33,836 bases of DNA, taken from the NCBI RefSeq assembly GCF_001824475.1, contig NZ_MHXN01000037.1:1-33836 (forward strand), read 5' to 3'. Source of the DNA: Phenylobacterium sp. RIFCSPHIGHO2_01_FULL_69_31. Lineage in GTDB: Bacteria > Pseudomonadota > Alphaproteobacteria > Caulobacterales > Caulobacteraceae. Made by a program: the position numbers and the translations under genes. Of this stretch, positions 16,317-24,309 are shown piece by piece; positions within the stretch are counted from its first letter, which is position 1, and the number at the start of each line of letters is the position of its first letter. The notes below the pieces were generated by a model that worked only from the letters and a program-made list of their open reading frames with translations, had not been told where the DNA came from and did no database searches.

Positions 16317-17206
16317 CAGCGAAGCCCGTCGACGCCGGCGGTGATCGCCGGGGCCACGACCGTCGTCCAGGCCTCGGTCGACGGGATCACCACGTCGAAG
16401 TGGCTGGTGCCCGGGATGCCCACGGCCTCGGCGGGGTCGCCCGCCTCGCGCACCCGGTGGGCATAGTCGCGGCCGGTGGCCGGCGGCATGACGTGGTCGA
16501 GCTCGCCGGAAATCATCGTCACCCGCACGCCCGTCGGCAGCAGTTCGGCGGGCGAGGTGTCGGCATAGGCGTCGGGGCGTTCGGCCAGCCCGATCACCCG
16601 GGGAATCGGCTCGGGCCCGCAGGCGCCGGCGAAGATGTGCGCCTGACCCTTCAGGTCGCCGATGCCGCCCAGGCTGATGACGGCGGCGATCTTCAGCGGA
16701 TCGGCGCGCCACAGCGGGCTCGTGCGCGGCAGCTTGGCCCGGGATGCGGCCCACAGCGCCAGGTGTCCGCCGGCGGAATGGCCCACGGCGATGACGCGGC
16801 CAAGATCCAGGCCGTGCTTCGGCGCCGCCGTGCGGAGGCCATCCACGGCGTCGGCCACGTCCAGGAAAGTCCCGGGATATCCTGCCCCCGCCTCGCCCAG
16901 CTTGCGGTACTCGACGTTCCAGACCGCATAGCCGCGACGCGCGAGGTCGGCGGCAAGGCCGCTGGTTTGCGGCAGCCCCTCGTACTCGGCCAGATAGCAG
17001 CCGCCGTGGATCAGCACGACGACGGGATGCGGGCCGCTTCCCTTGGGCAGGAACAGCTCCGCCACCTGCGCCGGCTCGGCGCCGTAGGCGATCCGGACGT
17101 CCGCCGCGATGCGCGGCTGGGCCATGTAGTCCTGGACGGTGGCGGGCTCAGCCATGGCGGCGCTGGCGAGCGAGGTGGCGATCAGGCCCAGCAGCCATGG
17201 CTTCAT
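16316..17206 (-). CDS. Exported alpha/beta hydrolase (esterase/lipase-like)
   Basis: The product is 296 residues. Residues 1-19 form a signal peptide ending S-A-A-M-A, so the protein is probably periplasmic. HGG (67-69) is the oxyanion motif. The nucleophile elbow GHSAGG gives Ser144, with Asp237 (GELDHVMPP) and His269 (GTSHFDVV) completing the triad. It resembles BD-FAE/kynurenine formamidase-like esterases. It is the first gene of the run leading to the aldo/keto reductase and monooxygenase. An ester hydrolase beside a Baeyer-Villiger enzyme makes chemical sense, but this one is secreted while the monooxygenase is cytosolic, so a direct relay is uncertain. Confidence 0.9.
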   Translation of the reverse strand: MKPWLLGLIATSLASAAMAEPATVQDYMAQPRIAADVRIAYGAEPAQVAELFLPKGSGPHPVVVLIHGGCYLAEYEGLPQTSGLAADLARRGYAVWNVEYRKLGEAGAGYPGTFLDVADAVDGLRTAAPKHGLDLGRVIAVGHSAGGHLALWAASRAKLPRTSPLWRADPLKIAAVISLGGIGDLKGQAHIFAGACGPEPIPRVIGLAERPDAYADTSPAELLPTGVRVTMISGELDHVMPPATGRDYAHRVREAGDPAEAVGIPGTSHFDVVIPSTEAWTTVVAPAITAGVDGLR

Positions 17207-17241
17207 GTCCCTTCGCCCTTCTTCGCTGAAGCTCCGAAGGG

Positions 17242-17303
17242 CATCCTGCCTCGCCCCCTCTGTCGGCCCCAGTCCTGCGACGCCCGGAGGGCGAAGCAGG
17301 ATG
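17242..17303. repeat. Inverted repeat abutting the tRNA-Val 3' end
   Basis: The arms CATCCTGCCTCGCCC (from 17242) and GGGCGAAGCAGGATG (to 17303) pair with one mismatch, extended by CCTC/GAGG. In the tRNA transcript the first arm starts inside the encoded CCA end, so a trailer hairpin would begin right at the mature 3' end. No U-tract follows, so a classic terminator is unlikely. Confidence 0.6.
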
Positions 17304-17378
17304 GTGGGCGGCGAGGGATTCGAACCCCCGACCCCCTCGGTGTAAACGAGGTGCTCTAACCAGCTGAGCTAGCCGCCC
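17302..17378 (-). tRNA. tRNA-Val (anticodon UAC)
   Basis: On the minus strand the 77-base sequence folds as a cloverleaf. The acceptor stem GGGCGGC pairs with GCCGCCC. The D-arm is GCTC...GAGC, the anticodon stem CCTCG/CGAGG encloses loop TTTACAC (anticodon TAC, reading GUA), and the T-arm holds TTCGAAT. The discriminator is A and CCA is encoded (17302-17304). It lies between the hydrolase operon and the POT transporter, with its own candidate promoter. Confidence 0.97.
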
Positions 17379-17388
17379 GCAGAGCGCC

Positions 17389-17412
17389 TTCTAAGCCAAG
17401 TTGCGCGGTCAA
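17389..17412 (-). promoter_or_regulatory. Candidate promoter of tRNA-Val
   Basis: On the minus strand TTGACC (17412-17407) and TTAGAA (17394-17389) lie 12 bases apart, just upstream of the tRNA. The short spacing resembles the Caulobacter housekeeping pattern TTGACGS with a short spacer and a GCTANAWC-like box; GCTTAGAA is a partial match. It fits in the 36-base gap after the POT gene. Confidence 0.4.
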
Positions 17413-17414
17413 GC

Positions 17415-18812
17415 CTAGACCGCCTGTCCGCGCGCTTCGCTGGTGTTCTCGTGGCTGAGCCACTTGGCGAAGAAGCGGCCGACGATCAGGAACACGACGC
17501 CCGCCCCCATCGCGATGGCGGCGTGCAGCAGCCAGAACTGGCTGGCGGGCATCTTTTCCAGCAGCGTCCCCAGGATGCCCACCGTCTGGTTCCCCGCGAA
17601 GAGGTGCAGGTAGTAGATCCCGATAATCGTGCCTCCCACCGCCGCCGGCGCCGCACGGGCGTAGAGCGCCAGGGAGACCGGCAGCATGTTCGCGAAGGCG
17701 ATGCTGTTCAGGAGGTGGAAGAGCACGCACCACCAGATGCTGACCTGCGTTCCCGTGCGTTCCGCGATCATGGCGCCGGCCGCCAGGCACAGCACGCCGG
17801 TGACCGAGACGAAGGCGCCGATGGTCAGCTTGCCGATCTCGTCCGGCTCCTTGAACCGCTTGGCCCACAGCCGCCAGAACACGACCATGCCCGCGAGGAA
17901 CGAGACCGAGGCCACGCTGTCCAGGGTGATGAGCCAGGTGGTCGGGACCTTCTCGCCGCCGAAGGTCAGGTCGACGCTTCGGTCGGCCCAGACGAGGTAT
18001 GCGTTGAAGATCTGCTGGTTGCAGAGCACCGAGGCGGAGAGCACCGGGAGCAGCAGGATGAGTAGCAGGATCGTGCGGCCCTCCCCTGGCTGCAGCTTGG
18101 GCCGCGCCGTCTTGTGGCCACGGCGGAGCGGCGGATCGGGCGGCAGGTGCCGGCGGCCCGCCAGGTAGATGACCAGGGCCACCAGCATCCCGACGCCCGC
18201 CACGCCGAAGCCGTAGTGCCAGCCAACCGTCTCGCCCAGGGTGCCCGCGATCAGGGGCGCGGCGATCACCCCGGCGTTGATCCCCAGGTAGAAGATCTGG
18301 AACGCGTCGGCCCGACGAAGATCCCCCTCGCCGTAGAGCGCGCCCACCTGGCCGGCGATATTGCCCTTGAAGCAGCCGGTGCCCAGCACCAGGCACAGGA
18401 GCGCCAGCAGGAACGAGGCGTCGAAGGCCATCAGGAAATGGCCCGTCGCCATCAGCAGGCCGCCCAGCACGATCGTCCGCGTCTTGCCGAGGAGCTGGTC
18501 GGCCAGGATCCCGCCCAGGATGGGGGTCAGGTAAACGAGGCTGGTGTAGAGCCCGAAGATTGCCGAGGCGATGGCCTGGGTGGACGCGCCAGGCTGATAG
18601 ACCGCCTGGATGATCCGCTCGAAGGTCTCGAAGCCGGCGATCTGCTCCACATGGGGCGTCAGCAGCAGCGTCTTGGTCATGTAGAGGACCAGCAGCGACT
18701 GCATGCCGTAGTAGGAGAACCGCTCCCAGGCCTCGGTGAAGGCGAGATAGCCCAGCGCCTTCGGATGGCCCAGGAAGGCCGTATCGCCGCGATCGGCGGT
18801 CGTGCTCGTCAT
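17415..18812 (-). CDS. POT-family proton-coupled peptide transporter
   Basis: The 465-residue inner-membrane protein has about 12-14 membrane segments. The POT/PTR signature ExxERF is present as EAWERFSYYGM near residue 30, and the FYLGINAGVIAAPLIAGTLGE segment matches the second family motif. These carriers import di- and tripeptides with protons. The frame extends to a TTG at 18824, but GGAG lies 6 bases before the ATG at 18812, which is preferred. It is 24 bases downstream of the UPF0016 gene with no terminator, so it probably shares that gene's riboswitch-controlled transcript. Confidence 0.92.
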   Translation of the reverse strand: MTSTTADRGDTAFLGHPKALGYLAFTEAWERFSYYGMQSLLVLYMTKTLLLTPHVEQIAGFETFERIIQAVYQPGASTQAIASAIFGLYTSLVYLTPILGGILADQLLGKTRTIVLGGLLMATGHFLMAFDASFLLALLCLVLGTGCFKGNIAGQVGALYGEGDLRRADAFQIFYLGINAGVIAAPLIAGTLGETVGWHYGFGVAGVGMLVALVIYLAGRRHLPPDPPLRRGHKTARPKLQPGEGRTILLLILLLPVLSASVLCNQQIFNAYLVWADRSVDLTFGGEKVPTTWLITLDSVASVSFLAGMVVFWRLWAKRFKEPDEIGKLTIGAFVSVTGVLCLAAGAMIAERTGTQVSIWWCVLFHLLNSIAFANMLPVSLALYARAAPAAVGGTIIGIYYLHLFAGNQTVGILGTLLEKMPASQFWLLHAAIAMGAGVVFLIVGRFFAKWLSHENTSEARGQAV

Positions 18813-18836
18813 CGGATTCTCCAAACCCGCCGGAAC

Positions 18837-19430
18837 TTAGAAGGAAAAACCCGGCTTGAGGAAGGCCGCGGCAAGCAACGACCCGCCGATGAGGGCGAAG
18901 ACCACCGCAGCGGCGATCCGGACATAGCGCAGCGGCACGATCCGTGTCGCCCCCTCGCCCAGGAACACGGCGGGCACATTGGCGATCATCATGCCGAGGG
19001 TGGTGCCTGCGGCGACGATGGCGATGTCCTGGAACCGTGCGGCCAGCAGGGTGGTGGCGATCTGGGTCTTGTCGCCGATCTCCACAAGGAAGAAGGCCAC
19101 CAGGGTGGTGAGGAAGACGCCGCCCGCGGTCCGGCTGCCGGCCTCCTCGTCGTCCTTGTCCGGGATGAGCGCCCAGGCCGCCATGGCCAGGAAGCCGACC
19201 GCCACCAGGATCTGGAACGCTGGGCCCGACAGGTACTTGGCGACCACGAAGCCGAGGGTCGCCGCCAGGCCATGGTTGAGCAGGGTCGCCACCAGGATGC
19301 CGAGGATGATCGGCGCCGGCCGGCGGAACCGGGCCGCCAGCACGATGGCCAGCAACTGAGTCTTGTCGCCGATTTCGGCCACGGCCACGAGGCCGGTGGA
19401 GATGAAGAAAGCTTCGAGCAAGGAGCACAC
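18837..19430 (-). CDS. UPF0016/GDT1 family manganese exporter
   Basis: The product is about 197 residues with six predicted membrane segments in two homologous halves, each with the family motif: AEIGDKTQLL near the N-terminus and VEIGDKTQIA in the middle. The two acidic motifs form the cation site. Bacterial members export manganese; relatives move Ca/Mn in eukaryotes. The start is uncertain. The frame opens at TTG 19463, but that codon sits in the T-tract of the leader terminator-like hairpin. GTG 19430 is chosen, and TTG 19421 is also possible because family homology begins at LLEAFF. No good Shine-Dalgarno is seen. A yybP-ykoY riboswitch lies upstream, which independently supports manganese as substrate. 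Confidence 0.92.
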   Translation of the reverse strand: MCSLLEAFFISTGLVAVAEIGDKTQLLAIVLAARFRRPAPIILGILVATLLNHGLAATLGFVVAKYLSGPAFQILVAVGFLAMAAWALIPDKDDEEAGSRTAGGVFLTTLVAFFLVEIGDKTQIATTLLAARFQDIAIVAAGTTLGMMIANVPAVFLGEGATRIVPLRYVRIAAAVVFALIGGSLLAAAFLKPGFSF

Positions 19431-19461
19431 ACCAGGGACGCGGCGTTCGACACGACGACGC

Positions 19462-19493
19462 AAAACCTCCGCCGCGCCCGTGGGCTATGGAGG
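19462..19493 (-). terminator. Terminator-like hairpin of the riboswitch expression platform
   Basis: On the minus strand, CCTCC (19493-19489) can pair with GGAGG (19470-19466), enclosing an inner GCCC/GGGC pair, and is followed by TTTT (19465-19462). It starts 3 bases after the 3' arm of the riboswitch P1 helix. It could be a transcription terminator or, because GGAGG is Shine-Dalgarno-like, a translational switch. Confidence 0.55.
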
Positions 19494-19496
19494 CCG

Positions 19497-19613
19497 CATC
19501 GCCGGTCTCGCCAATCCGGACCTGAAGGTCCGCCGCACGCGCCATGGTCCGAGACGGACCAAGTCTGTTGACGCGGGCTCCGCTGTGGTGCGGACGGCTA
19601 CTCCCCGAAGATG
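19497..19613 (-). promoter_or_regulatory. yybP-ykoY manganese riboswitch
   Basis: Both conserved loops of the family are present on the minus strand. GGGGAGTAGCC (19607-19597 region) leads into a GC-rich hairpin. GTCAACAGACT is followed by TGGCGAGACC (19513-19504). The closing P1 helix pairs CATCTTCGG (19613-19605) with CCGGCGATG (19505-19497), with one mismatch and one wobble, which places the two loops exactly as in the known fold. This family senses Mn2+ and turns on manganese exporters. It lies directly upstream of the UPF0016 gene and its terminator-like hairpin. Confidence 0.92.
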
Positions 19614-19651
19614 CTCGCCTCCTACCCTAGGGCCGGGGCCCGCGCCAAACG

Positions 19652-19684
19652 AAAAGAGCGGCCGCGACAGGCGGCCGCCCCTTT
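19652..19684 (-). terminator. Intrinsic terminator after the HU gene
   Basis: On the minus strand AAAGGGGCGGCCGC, loop CTGTC and GCGGCCGCTCTTTT form a 14-base-pair stem with G-U wobble, ending in TCTTTT. It lies 17 bases after the HU stop. It should separate HU from the riboswitch-UPF0016 unit, whose own promoter would have to lie between this element and 19613. I saw no clear one. Confidence 0.85.
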
Positions 19685-19700
19685 CAAATCCCCCTTCGGA

Positions 19701-19976
19701 TCAGCTGTTGAGCGTGCTCTTCAGCGAATCGCCGACGCGAAACCGGCAGGTCTGCGAGGCCGGACGCTTCACCTTTTCACCCGTGCGCGGGTTGCGCGCC
19801 ACGCCGGCGGCGCGCTTCACGGGCACGAAACTGCCAAAGCCAACCAGACGGACCTCATTGCCCGCCTTCAGCGAGGTCGAGACGGACTCCATGAAGGCGT
19901 CGAGGGCCTCTTTGGCCTGCGCCTTGTTCAAGCCCGCCTTGTCGGCGATCGCCGAGACGAGTTCGGCCTTCGTCAT
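19701..19976 (-). CDS. HU family DNA-binding protein
   Basis: The 91-residue product is a normal-length HU/IHF fold: MTKAELVSAIADKAGLNKAQAKEAL helices, the GFGSF turn (47-50), and the DNA-intercalating arm with RNPRTGE (61-67). HU dimers bend and compact DNA with little sequence preference. The open frame begins upstream at 20060, but the ATG at 19976 follows GGGAG and matches the family start. It lies downstream of lon, as in other alphaproteobacteria, with its own promoter and a strong terminator. The presence of Cys77 is slightly unusual for HU. Confidence 0.93.
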   Translation of the reverse strand: MTKAELVSAIADKAGLNKAQAKEALDAFMESVSTSLKAGNEVRLVGFGSFVPVKRAAGVARNPRTGEKVKRPASQTCRFRVGDSLKSTLNS

Positions 19977-20050
19977 ATGTGTTTTCTCCCAGCCCAATTT
20001 CTTCTTTGGCGCGGCAGGTCTTGGGCCTCGCCCGCCTACGCCTTGTTCGA

Positions 20051-20079
20051 ATTCACGCATGGGAAAGCGTGGCCGTCAA
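20051..20079 (-). promoter_or_regulatory. Candidate HU promoter
   Basis: TTGACG (20079-20074) and GTGAAT (20056-20051) lie 17 bases apart on the minus strand, just after the lon terminator hairpin and about 75 bases before the HU ATG. The -35 box is an excellent match to the Caulobacter housekeeping consensus; the -10 box is weak. Confidence 0.45.
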
Positions 20080-20085
20080 ACGGCA

Positions 20086-20113
20086 GCGGCGCGGGAATCC
20101 CTTCCCGCGCCGC
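20086..20113 (-). terminator. Perfect 12-bp hairpin after lon
   Basis: GCGGCGCGGGAA and its exact complement flank a 4-base loop, 60 bases after the lon stop. Only a short TTT follows after a few bases on the minus strand, so termination may be partial or Rho-assisted. Placement between lon and the HU promoter supports a terminator. Confidence 0.6.
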
Positions 20114-20173
20114 GCTTGTCACAGAATTTGATCGCGGGCCGGCCGGGACCGGCCGCGATACCGCTGTTTCTAA

Positions 20174-22570
20174 CTAGTGGAGGCCGACCTGGTCGCCGGC
20201 GTCATCGCCGTCGACCGCCACCGCCACCGGCGTGGGCTCGGTCCACTCGATCGCCACCGGCTGACGGACCAGGGCCTTGGCCAGGACCTCGTCCATGGTG
20301 GTGACCGGGATGATCTCCACCGCCGACTTCACGTTCTCCGGGATGTCGGCCAGGTCCTTCTCGTTCTCCTGCGGGATCAGCACGGTCTTGACGCCGGAGC
20401 GCATGGCCGCGAGCAGCTTCTCCTTCAGGCCGCCGATGGCGGTCACCCGGCCCCGTAGCGTGACTTCGCCGGTCATGGCGATGTCGGCCCGGATCGGGAT
20501 GCCCGTCAGGACGGAGACGATGGCGGTGGCCATGGCCGCGCCGGCGGACGGTCCGTCCTTGGGCGTGGCGCCGTCCGGCACGTGGATGTGGACGTCGGTC
20601 CGCTCGAAGGACGGCGGCTCGATGCCGAACTTCGTGGCCCGGCTGCGGACATAGCTGTTCGCCGCCGCGATCGACTCCTTCATCACGTCCTTCAGGTTGC
20701 CCGTGATGGACATGCGGCCCTTGCCCGGCATCTTGACCGCCTCGATGGTCAGGATGTCGCCGCCGAAGTCGGTGTAGGCGAGGCCCGTGATGATGCCGAC
20801 CGCGTCCTCCGCGTCCGTCTCGCCATAGCGGTACTTCTTGACGCCCGCGTACTTGGCCAGCCGCTCCGCATCGACGGTGATCGACTTCAGGCCCTCGCGG
20901 CCCAGGTCGCGCACCGTCTTCCGCGCCAGGTTGCCCAGCTCGCGCTCCAGGCTCCGGACGCCGGCTTCGCGGGTGTAGTAGCGGATGAGATCGCGGATGG
21001 TCTCTTCCGGCACCACGAACTCTTCCGGCTTCAGGCCGTGGTCCTTGGTCAGCTTGGGCAGCACGTGCCGCTTGGCGATCTCGACCTTCTCGTCCTCGGT
21101 GTAGCCGGGGATGCGGATGATCTCCATGCGGTCCAGCAGGGGCTGCGGCATGTTGAGCGAGTTGGCCGTGGTGACGAACATCACCGGCGACAGGTCATAG
21201 TCCACCTCCAGGTAGTGATCGGCGAAGGTGGAGTTCTGCGACGGGTCCAGCACCTCCAGCAGGGCCGAGGACGGGTCGCCCCGATAGTCGGAGCCCATCT
21301 TGTCGATCTCGTCCAACAGGAAGAAGGCGTTGGTGGTCTTGGCCTTCTTCATCGACTGGATGACCTTGCCGGGCATCGAGCCGATGTAGGTCCGCCGGTG
21401 ACCACGGATCTCCGCCTCGTCGCGCACGCCGCCCAGGGAGACCCGGACGAATTCGCGGCTAGTGGCCTTGGCGATCGACTTGCCCAGCGAGGTCTTGCCG
21501 ACGCCCGGGGGGCCGACCAGGCACAGGATCGGGCCCTTCAGGGTGCCCACGCGGCTCTGCACCGCCAGGTACTCCAGGATCCGCTCCTTGACCTTGTCGA
21601 GGCCGTAGTGGTCCTCGTTCAGGATGTCCTCGGCCTTCTGCAGGTCGATGGGCCTCTGCTTGGCCTTGCCCCACGGGATCGACAGCAGCCAGTCCAGGTA
21701 GTTCCGGACGACGGTGCTTTCGGCCGACATCGGGCTCATGTTGCGCAGCTTCTTCAGCTCCGCCTCGGCCTTGGTGCGGGCTTCCTTGGAAAGCTTGGTC
21801 TTCTTGATCTTCTTCTCGAGCTCGATCAGCTCGTCGCGGTGATCGTCCTGTTCGCCCAGCTCGCGCTGGATCGCCTTCATCTGCTCGTTGAGGTAGTACT
21901 CGCGCTGGGTCTTCTCCATCTGCCGCTTCACGCGGTTCCGGATCTTCTTCTCGGTCTGCATGACCGAGATCTCGCCCTCCATCAGGGCGTAGACCTTCTC
22001 CAGGCGCTTCACGACGTTGAAGACTTCCAGAAGCTGCTGCTTCTCGGCGATCTTCACGCTGAGGTGGCCCGCGATGCGGTCCGCCAGCTCGGACGGATTG
22101 TCGATCTGCGGGATCGCGGCCAGCGCCTCGGGCGGCACCTTCTTGTTCAGCTTAACGTAGTTCTCGAACTGCTCGATGACCGCGCGGCTCAGGGCCTCGG
22201 CCTCGGGCGAACCGGCGCCGTCCTCCTGGACCATGGCGATCTCGGCTTCGTAGTAGTCGCCCGAGCCGGTGAACCGGGTCACGCCCGCCCGCGCCTTGCC
22301 CTCGACCAGCACCTTCACGGTGCCGTCGGGCAGCTTCAGCAGCTGGAGGATCGTGGCGACCACGCCGACGTCGTAGATGGCGTTGGGCGACGGATCGTCG
22401 TCGTCCTTGTCCTTCTGGGTGGCCAGAAGGATCTGCTTGCCCTCGGCGCGCATCGCTTCTTCGAGCGCGCGCACGGACTTCTCCCGGCCGACAAACAGCG
22501 GAACCGGCTGGTGGGGGAAGACCACGATGTCCCGCAAGGGCAGGATCGGCAGGATTTTGGTCTCTGACAT
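20174..22570 (-). CDS. lon: ATP-dependent protease Lon
   Basis: The 798-residue product has the normal LonA length and order. The N-terminal substrate domain (about 1-205; [12 protein letters not shown]) is followed by a coiled region rich in Lys/Glu (about 205-280), the AAA+ module with Walker [19 protein letters not shown]alker B and the [10 protein letters not shown] loop, and the protease domain. The catalytic dyad is Ser675 (DGPSAGAA) and Lys718, 43 residues apart as in E. coli. It degrades misfolded and regulatory proteins; in Caulobacter its substrates include DnaA, CcrM and SciP. A heat-shock-type promoter lies upstream. Confidence 0.98.
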   Translation of the reverse strand: MSETKILPILPLRDIVVFPHQPVPLFVGREKSVRALEEAMRAEGKQILLATQKDKDDDDPSPNAIYDVGVVATILQLLKLPDGTVKVLVEGKARAGVTRFTGSGDYYEAEIAMVQEDGAGSPEAEALSRAVIEQFENYVKLNKKVPPEALAAIPQIDNPSELADRIAGHLSVKIAEKQQLLEVFNVVKRLEKVYALMEGEISVMQTEKKIRNRVKRQMEKTQREYYLNEQMKAIQRELGEQDDHRDELIELEKKIKKTKLSKEARTKAEAELKKLRNMSPMSAESTVVRNYLDWLLSIPWGKAKQRPIDLQKAEDILNEDHYGLDKVKERILEYLAVQSRVGTLKGPILCLVGPPGVGKTSLGKSIAKATSREFVRVSLGGVRDEAEIRGHRRTYIGSMPGKVIQSMKKAKTTNAFFLLDEIDKMGSDYRGDPSSALLEVLDPSQNSTFADHYLEVDYDLSPVMFVTTANSLNMPQPLLDRMEIIRIPGYTEDEKVEIAKRHVLPKLTKDHGLKPEEFVVPEETIRDLIRYYTREAGVRSLERELGNLARKTVRDLGREGLKSITVDAERLAKYAGVKKYRYGETDAEDAVGIITGLAYTDFGGDILTIEAVKMPGKGRMSITGNLKDVMKESIAAANSYVRSRATKFGIEPPSFERTDVHIHVPDGATPKDGPSAGAAMATAIVSVLTGIPIRADIAMTGEVTLRGRVTAIGGLKEKLLAAMRSGVKTVLIPQENEKDLADIPENVKSAVEIIPVTTMDEVLAKALVRQPVAIEWTEPTPVAVAVDGDDAGDQVGLH

Positions 22571-22885
22571 GATGCTCTAACTCCTGGCGGGCCCGTTTTG
22601 TCTCAGACCTCGCCGATCGGATCGCGGTCACTCAAACGATGCGCTTGAGTCGGACGACCCGTCCGCCGCTGGGGGGCGGCTGTTCGATGTTTTATGTGGA
22701 CGGTTTCCAACGCCTTTCAAGCGGAGGAACAACCGTGCGCGACACTGCGTCCCATCGCCCCAGTAAGGTCAGCCTTGAGCGGGAAGACGCCGGGCGACGC
22801 GCATGGTCATGCCCCGAACACGACTGGTCAGATAGGGTTTCCGCCCGTTCGTCTCAAGAGTGTCGTGACGGCGGCCCGCGGTCCC
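22571..22885. other. 315-base gap between the DUF1428 gene and lon
   Basis: No credible gene is seen in this gap. It holds the lon leader of about 110-120 bases and the sigma-32-like promoter at 22694-22721. A GAGTC site, the type methylated by CcrM in Caulobacterales, lies near 22646. I see nothing specific between 22722 and 22885. Confidence 0.6.
22694..22721 (-). promoter_or_regulatory. Sigma-32-type heat-shock promoter for lon
   Basis: On the minus strand CTTGAAA starts at 22721, and CCACAT, followed by AAA, lies at 22699-22694, 18 bases after CTTG. This matches the alphaproteobacterial RpoH pattern of CTTG, a 17-18 base spacer and CCATAT. It lies about 125 bases before the lon ATG. lon is heat-inducible in many bacteria. 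Confidence 0.65.
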
Positions 22886-23287
22886 TTAAAGGCTTCCCAG
22901 GTGCATGAAGGCCCCTGAGACCAGCCGCCGCCCTTCGAAGATCACGCCGTCCTCGGGGTCGGGCTGCACGCGCGGGTCGGCCAGCACCTTGGCCAAGCCC
23001 TCGTCCCGGGCCTGCTTGTCGGGCCACTCGGTCCACGACAGGATCACCGTCTCGCCGTCCTGGGCGCCGGCGGCCGCTGCGAAATCGCGCAGGTCGTCGC
23101 CCAGGGCCGCCCGGGCCTCCTCGGCGTGGAACGAGGCCCCGTCGCCGCCCTGGTCGTCGAGCAGGATGTCGACGATCTTGAGGGCGCCATACTCGCGATA
23201 GACGGCCCCGATCCGCCGCGAGACGTCGCGATAGGCGTCCAGCTTCGCCGGCGAGATCGGGATCAGGTAGGCGTCGTAGTAGGGCAT
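22886..23287 (-). CDS. DUF1428 family protein (YbaA-like)
   Basis: The 133-residue cytosolic protein has a ferredoxin-like dimeric alpha/beta barrel pattern. It shows the family features YDAYLIPISPAKLDAYRDVSRRIGAVYREYGALKIVDI, VILSWTEWPDKQARDE, and a C-terminal FEGRRLVSGAF. It is similar to E. coli YbaA but has a small insertion near residue 55. The open frame extends to 23407, but the ATG at 23287 is where homology begins. Molecular function of the family is unknown. It is separated by about 200 bases from the next gene, in which I see no gene. Confidence 0.88.
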   Translation of the reverse strand: MPYYDAYLIPISPAKLDAYRDVSRRIGAVYREYGALKIVDILLDDQGGDGASFHAEEARAALGDDLRDFAAAAGAQDGETVILSWTEWPDKQARDEGLAKVLADPRVQPDPEDGVIFEGRRLVSGAFMHLGSL

Positions 23288-23488
23288 GGCGCATCCATGG
23301 CGGCGTGGGGCCAGCCTAGCGAGGCGCGGGGCTCCGGCCCAGGCATCACGCGCACCGAGGCGCCGGCGGGGTAAAGCGCATGGAGCGCCGACGGCTGCGG
23401 CCGCCAACCTACAGCGCCGGCCGAGGAGATCGGATGCGGAGATCGTGCGTGGCCCGGGCCCGCCGGGCGATGCCGACCAAGACGGAGA

Positions 23489-24133
23489 TCAGCTCGAGTC
23501 GGCGCCCGAGGGGTCCCCGACCGCCGCGTCTTCCGTCTCGCCGGCGTCCTCGTCGGACTGCCAGCGGACGTCAGGCAGTTCGCGCCACCTGCGGGCGGCG
23601 AGTTCGGGCAGGCCCAGGCTCGCGCACAGGCGCACGACATGCTCGTCCAGGGGTTCGACGACCCAGGCGTCGCCCTCGGCCTTGAGGCCGAAGGTGTTGT
23701 CCCTGACCTGGGTCCGCAGGCGCTCTTCCAGGAGGTCGAAGAGGTAGCCGACGTCGTCGCGCTCCTCGTCCTCGGTCTCCTCGTATTCGTACTCCGACCA
23801 GATCACCCGCTGGGCTGCCCTGCGCACGGCGTCGCCGCGCTCGACGATGCGGGCGGGCTCGCGCGCCGGGGTGGGCGGCAGGGGTTTGGGCGGCGGCGGC
23901 GGGACCTCGCGTTCGCGGCGCTCGCGGTCGGCCTTGAGCCGCGCGTGGAGCGCCAAGCTCTGGCGCAGCGAGCGGGAGATCCGCTGATAGGCCCGCGACA
24001 GGTTCGCCACCTCGTCCGGATCCTCGGTCGAGATCGCACAGGCGTGGACGTGCCGGGCCAGCGACATGTCCAGACCCGCCAGCTCGGCGAGCAGCGCCTC
24101 GGCGGGATCGACGGAGGGGAACGGAGCGTCCAT
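23489..24133 (-). CDS. Uncharacterised 214-residue protein
   Basis: I do not recognise a named family. The N-terminal third is helical (AEALLAELAGLDMSLARHVHACA; LSRAYQRISRSLRQSLALHARLKADRE) and could be a coiled coil. A proline-rich linker follows (about 77-92; PPPPPKPLPP), then an acidic stretch (YEYEETEDEERDD, about 117-129). A C-terminal region VRLCASLGLPELAARRWRELPD comes before an acidic tail. There is no signal peptide or membrane segment, so it is probably cytosolic. Codon use looks like the surrounding genes, which supports a real gene. It may act as an adaptor or regulator, but that is a guess. Confidence 0.75.
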   Translation of the reverse strand: MDAPFPSVDPAEALLAELAGLDMSLARHVHACAISTEDPDEVANLSRAYQRISRSLRQSLALHARLKADRERREREVPPPPPKPLPPTPAREPARIVERGDAVRRAAQRVIWSEYEYEETEDEERDDVGYLFDLLEERLRTQVRDNTFGLKAEGDAWVVEPLDEHVVRLCASLGLPELAARRWRELPDVRWQSDEDAGETEDAAVGDPSGADSS

Positions 24134-24309
24134 GCCCGGCAGTGGAACACGACAGTGCGTCAGATGTGGTCGTAGCTTTCCGGCAGAGAGGTGTTCGAGC
24201 GTACGAGCGTCGGCGGCGGTGCGGCTGGGTCCCGGGTCTGCGCGCTCTGGCGAGCGCTTCGCCCGGGATGACGGAGGTGGGGTGCGTGGGGCTCGCCCCC
24301 TCCACCACG

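Noticed and set aside
19431..19463. TTG start at 19463 for the UPF0016 exporter
   Set aside because: The codon lies in the T-tract of the leader hairpin only 2 bases from GGAGG, and the added Arg-rich residues do not match the family.
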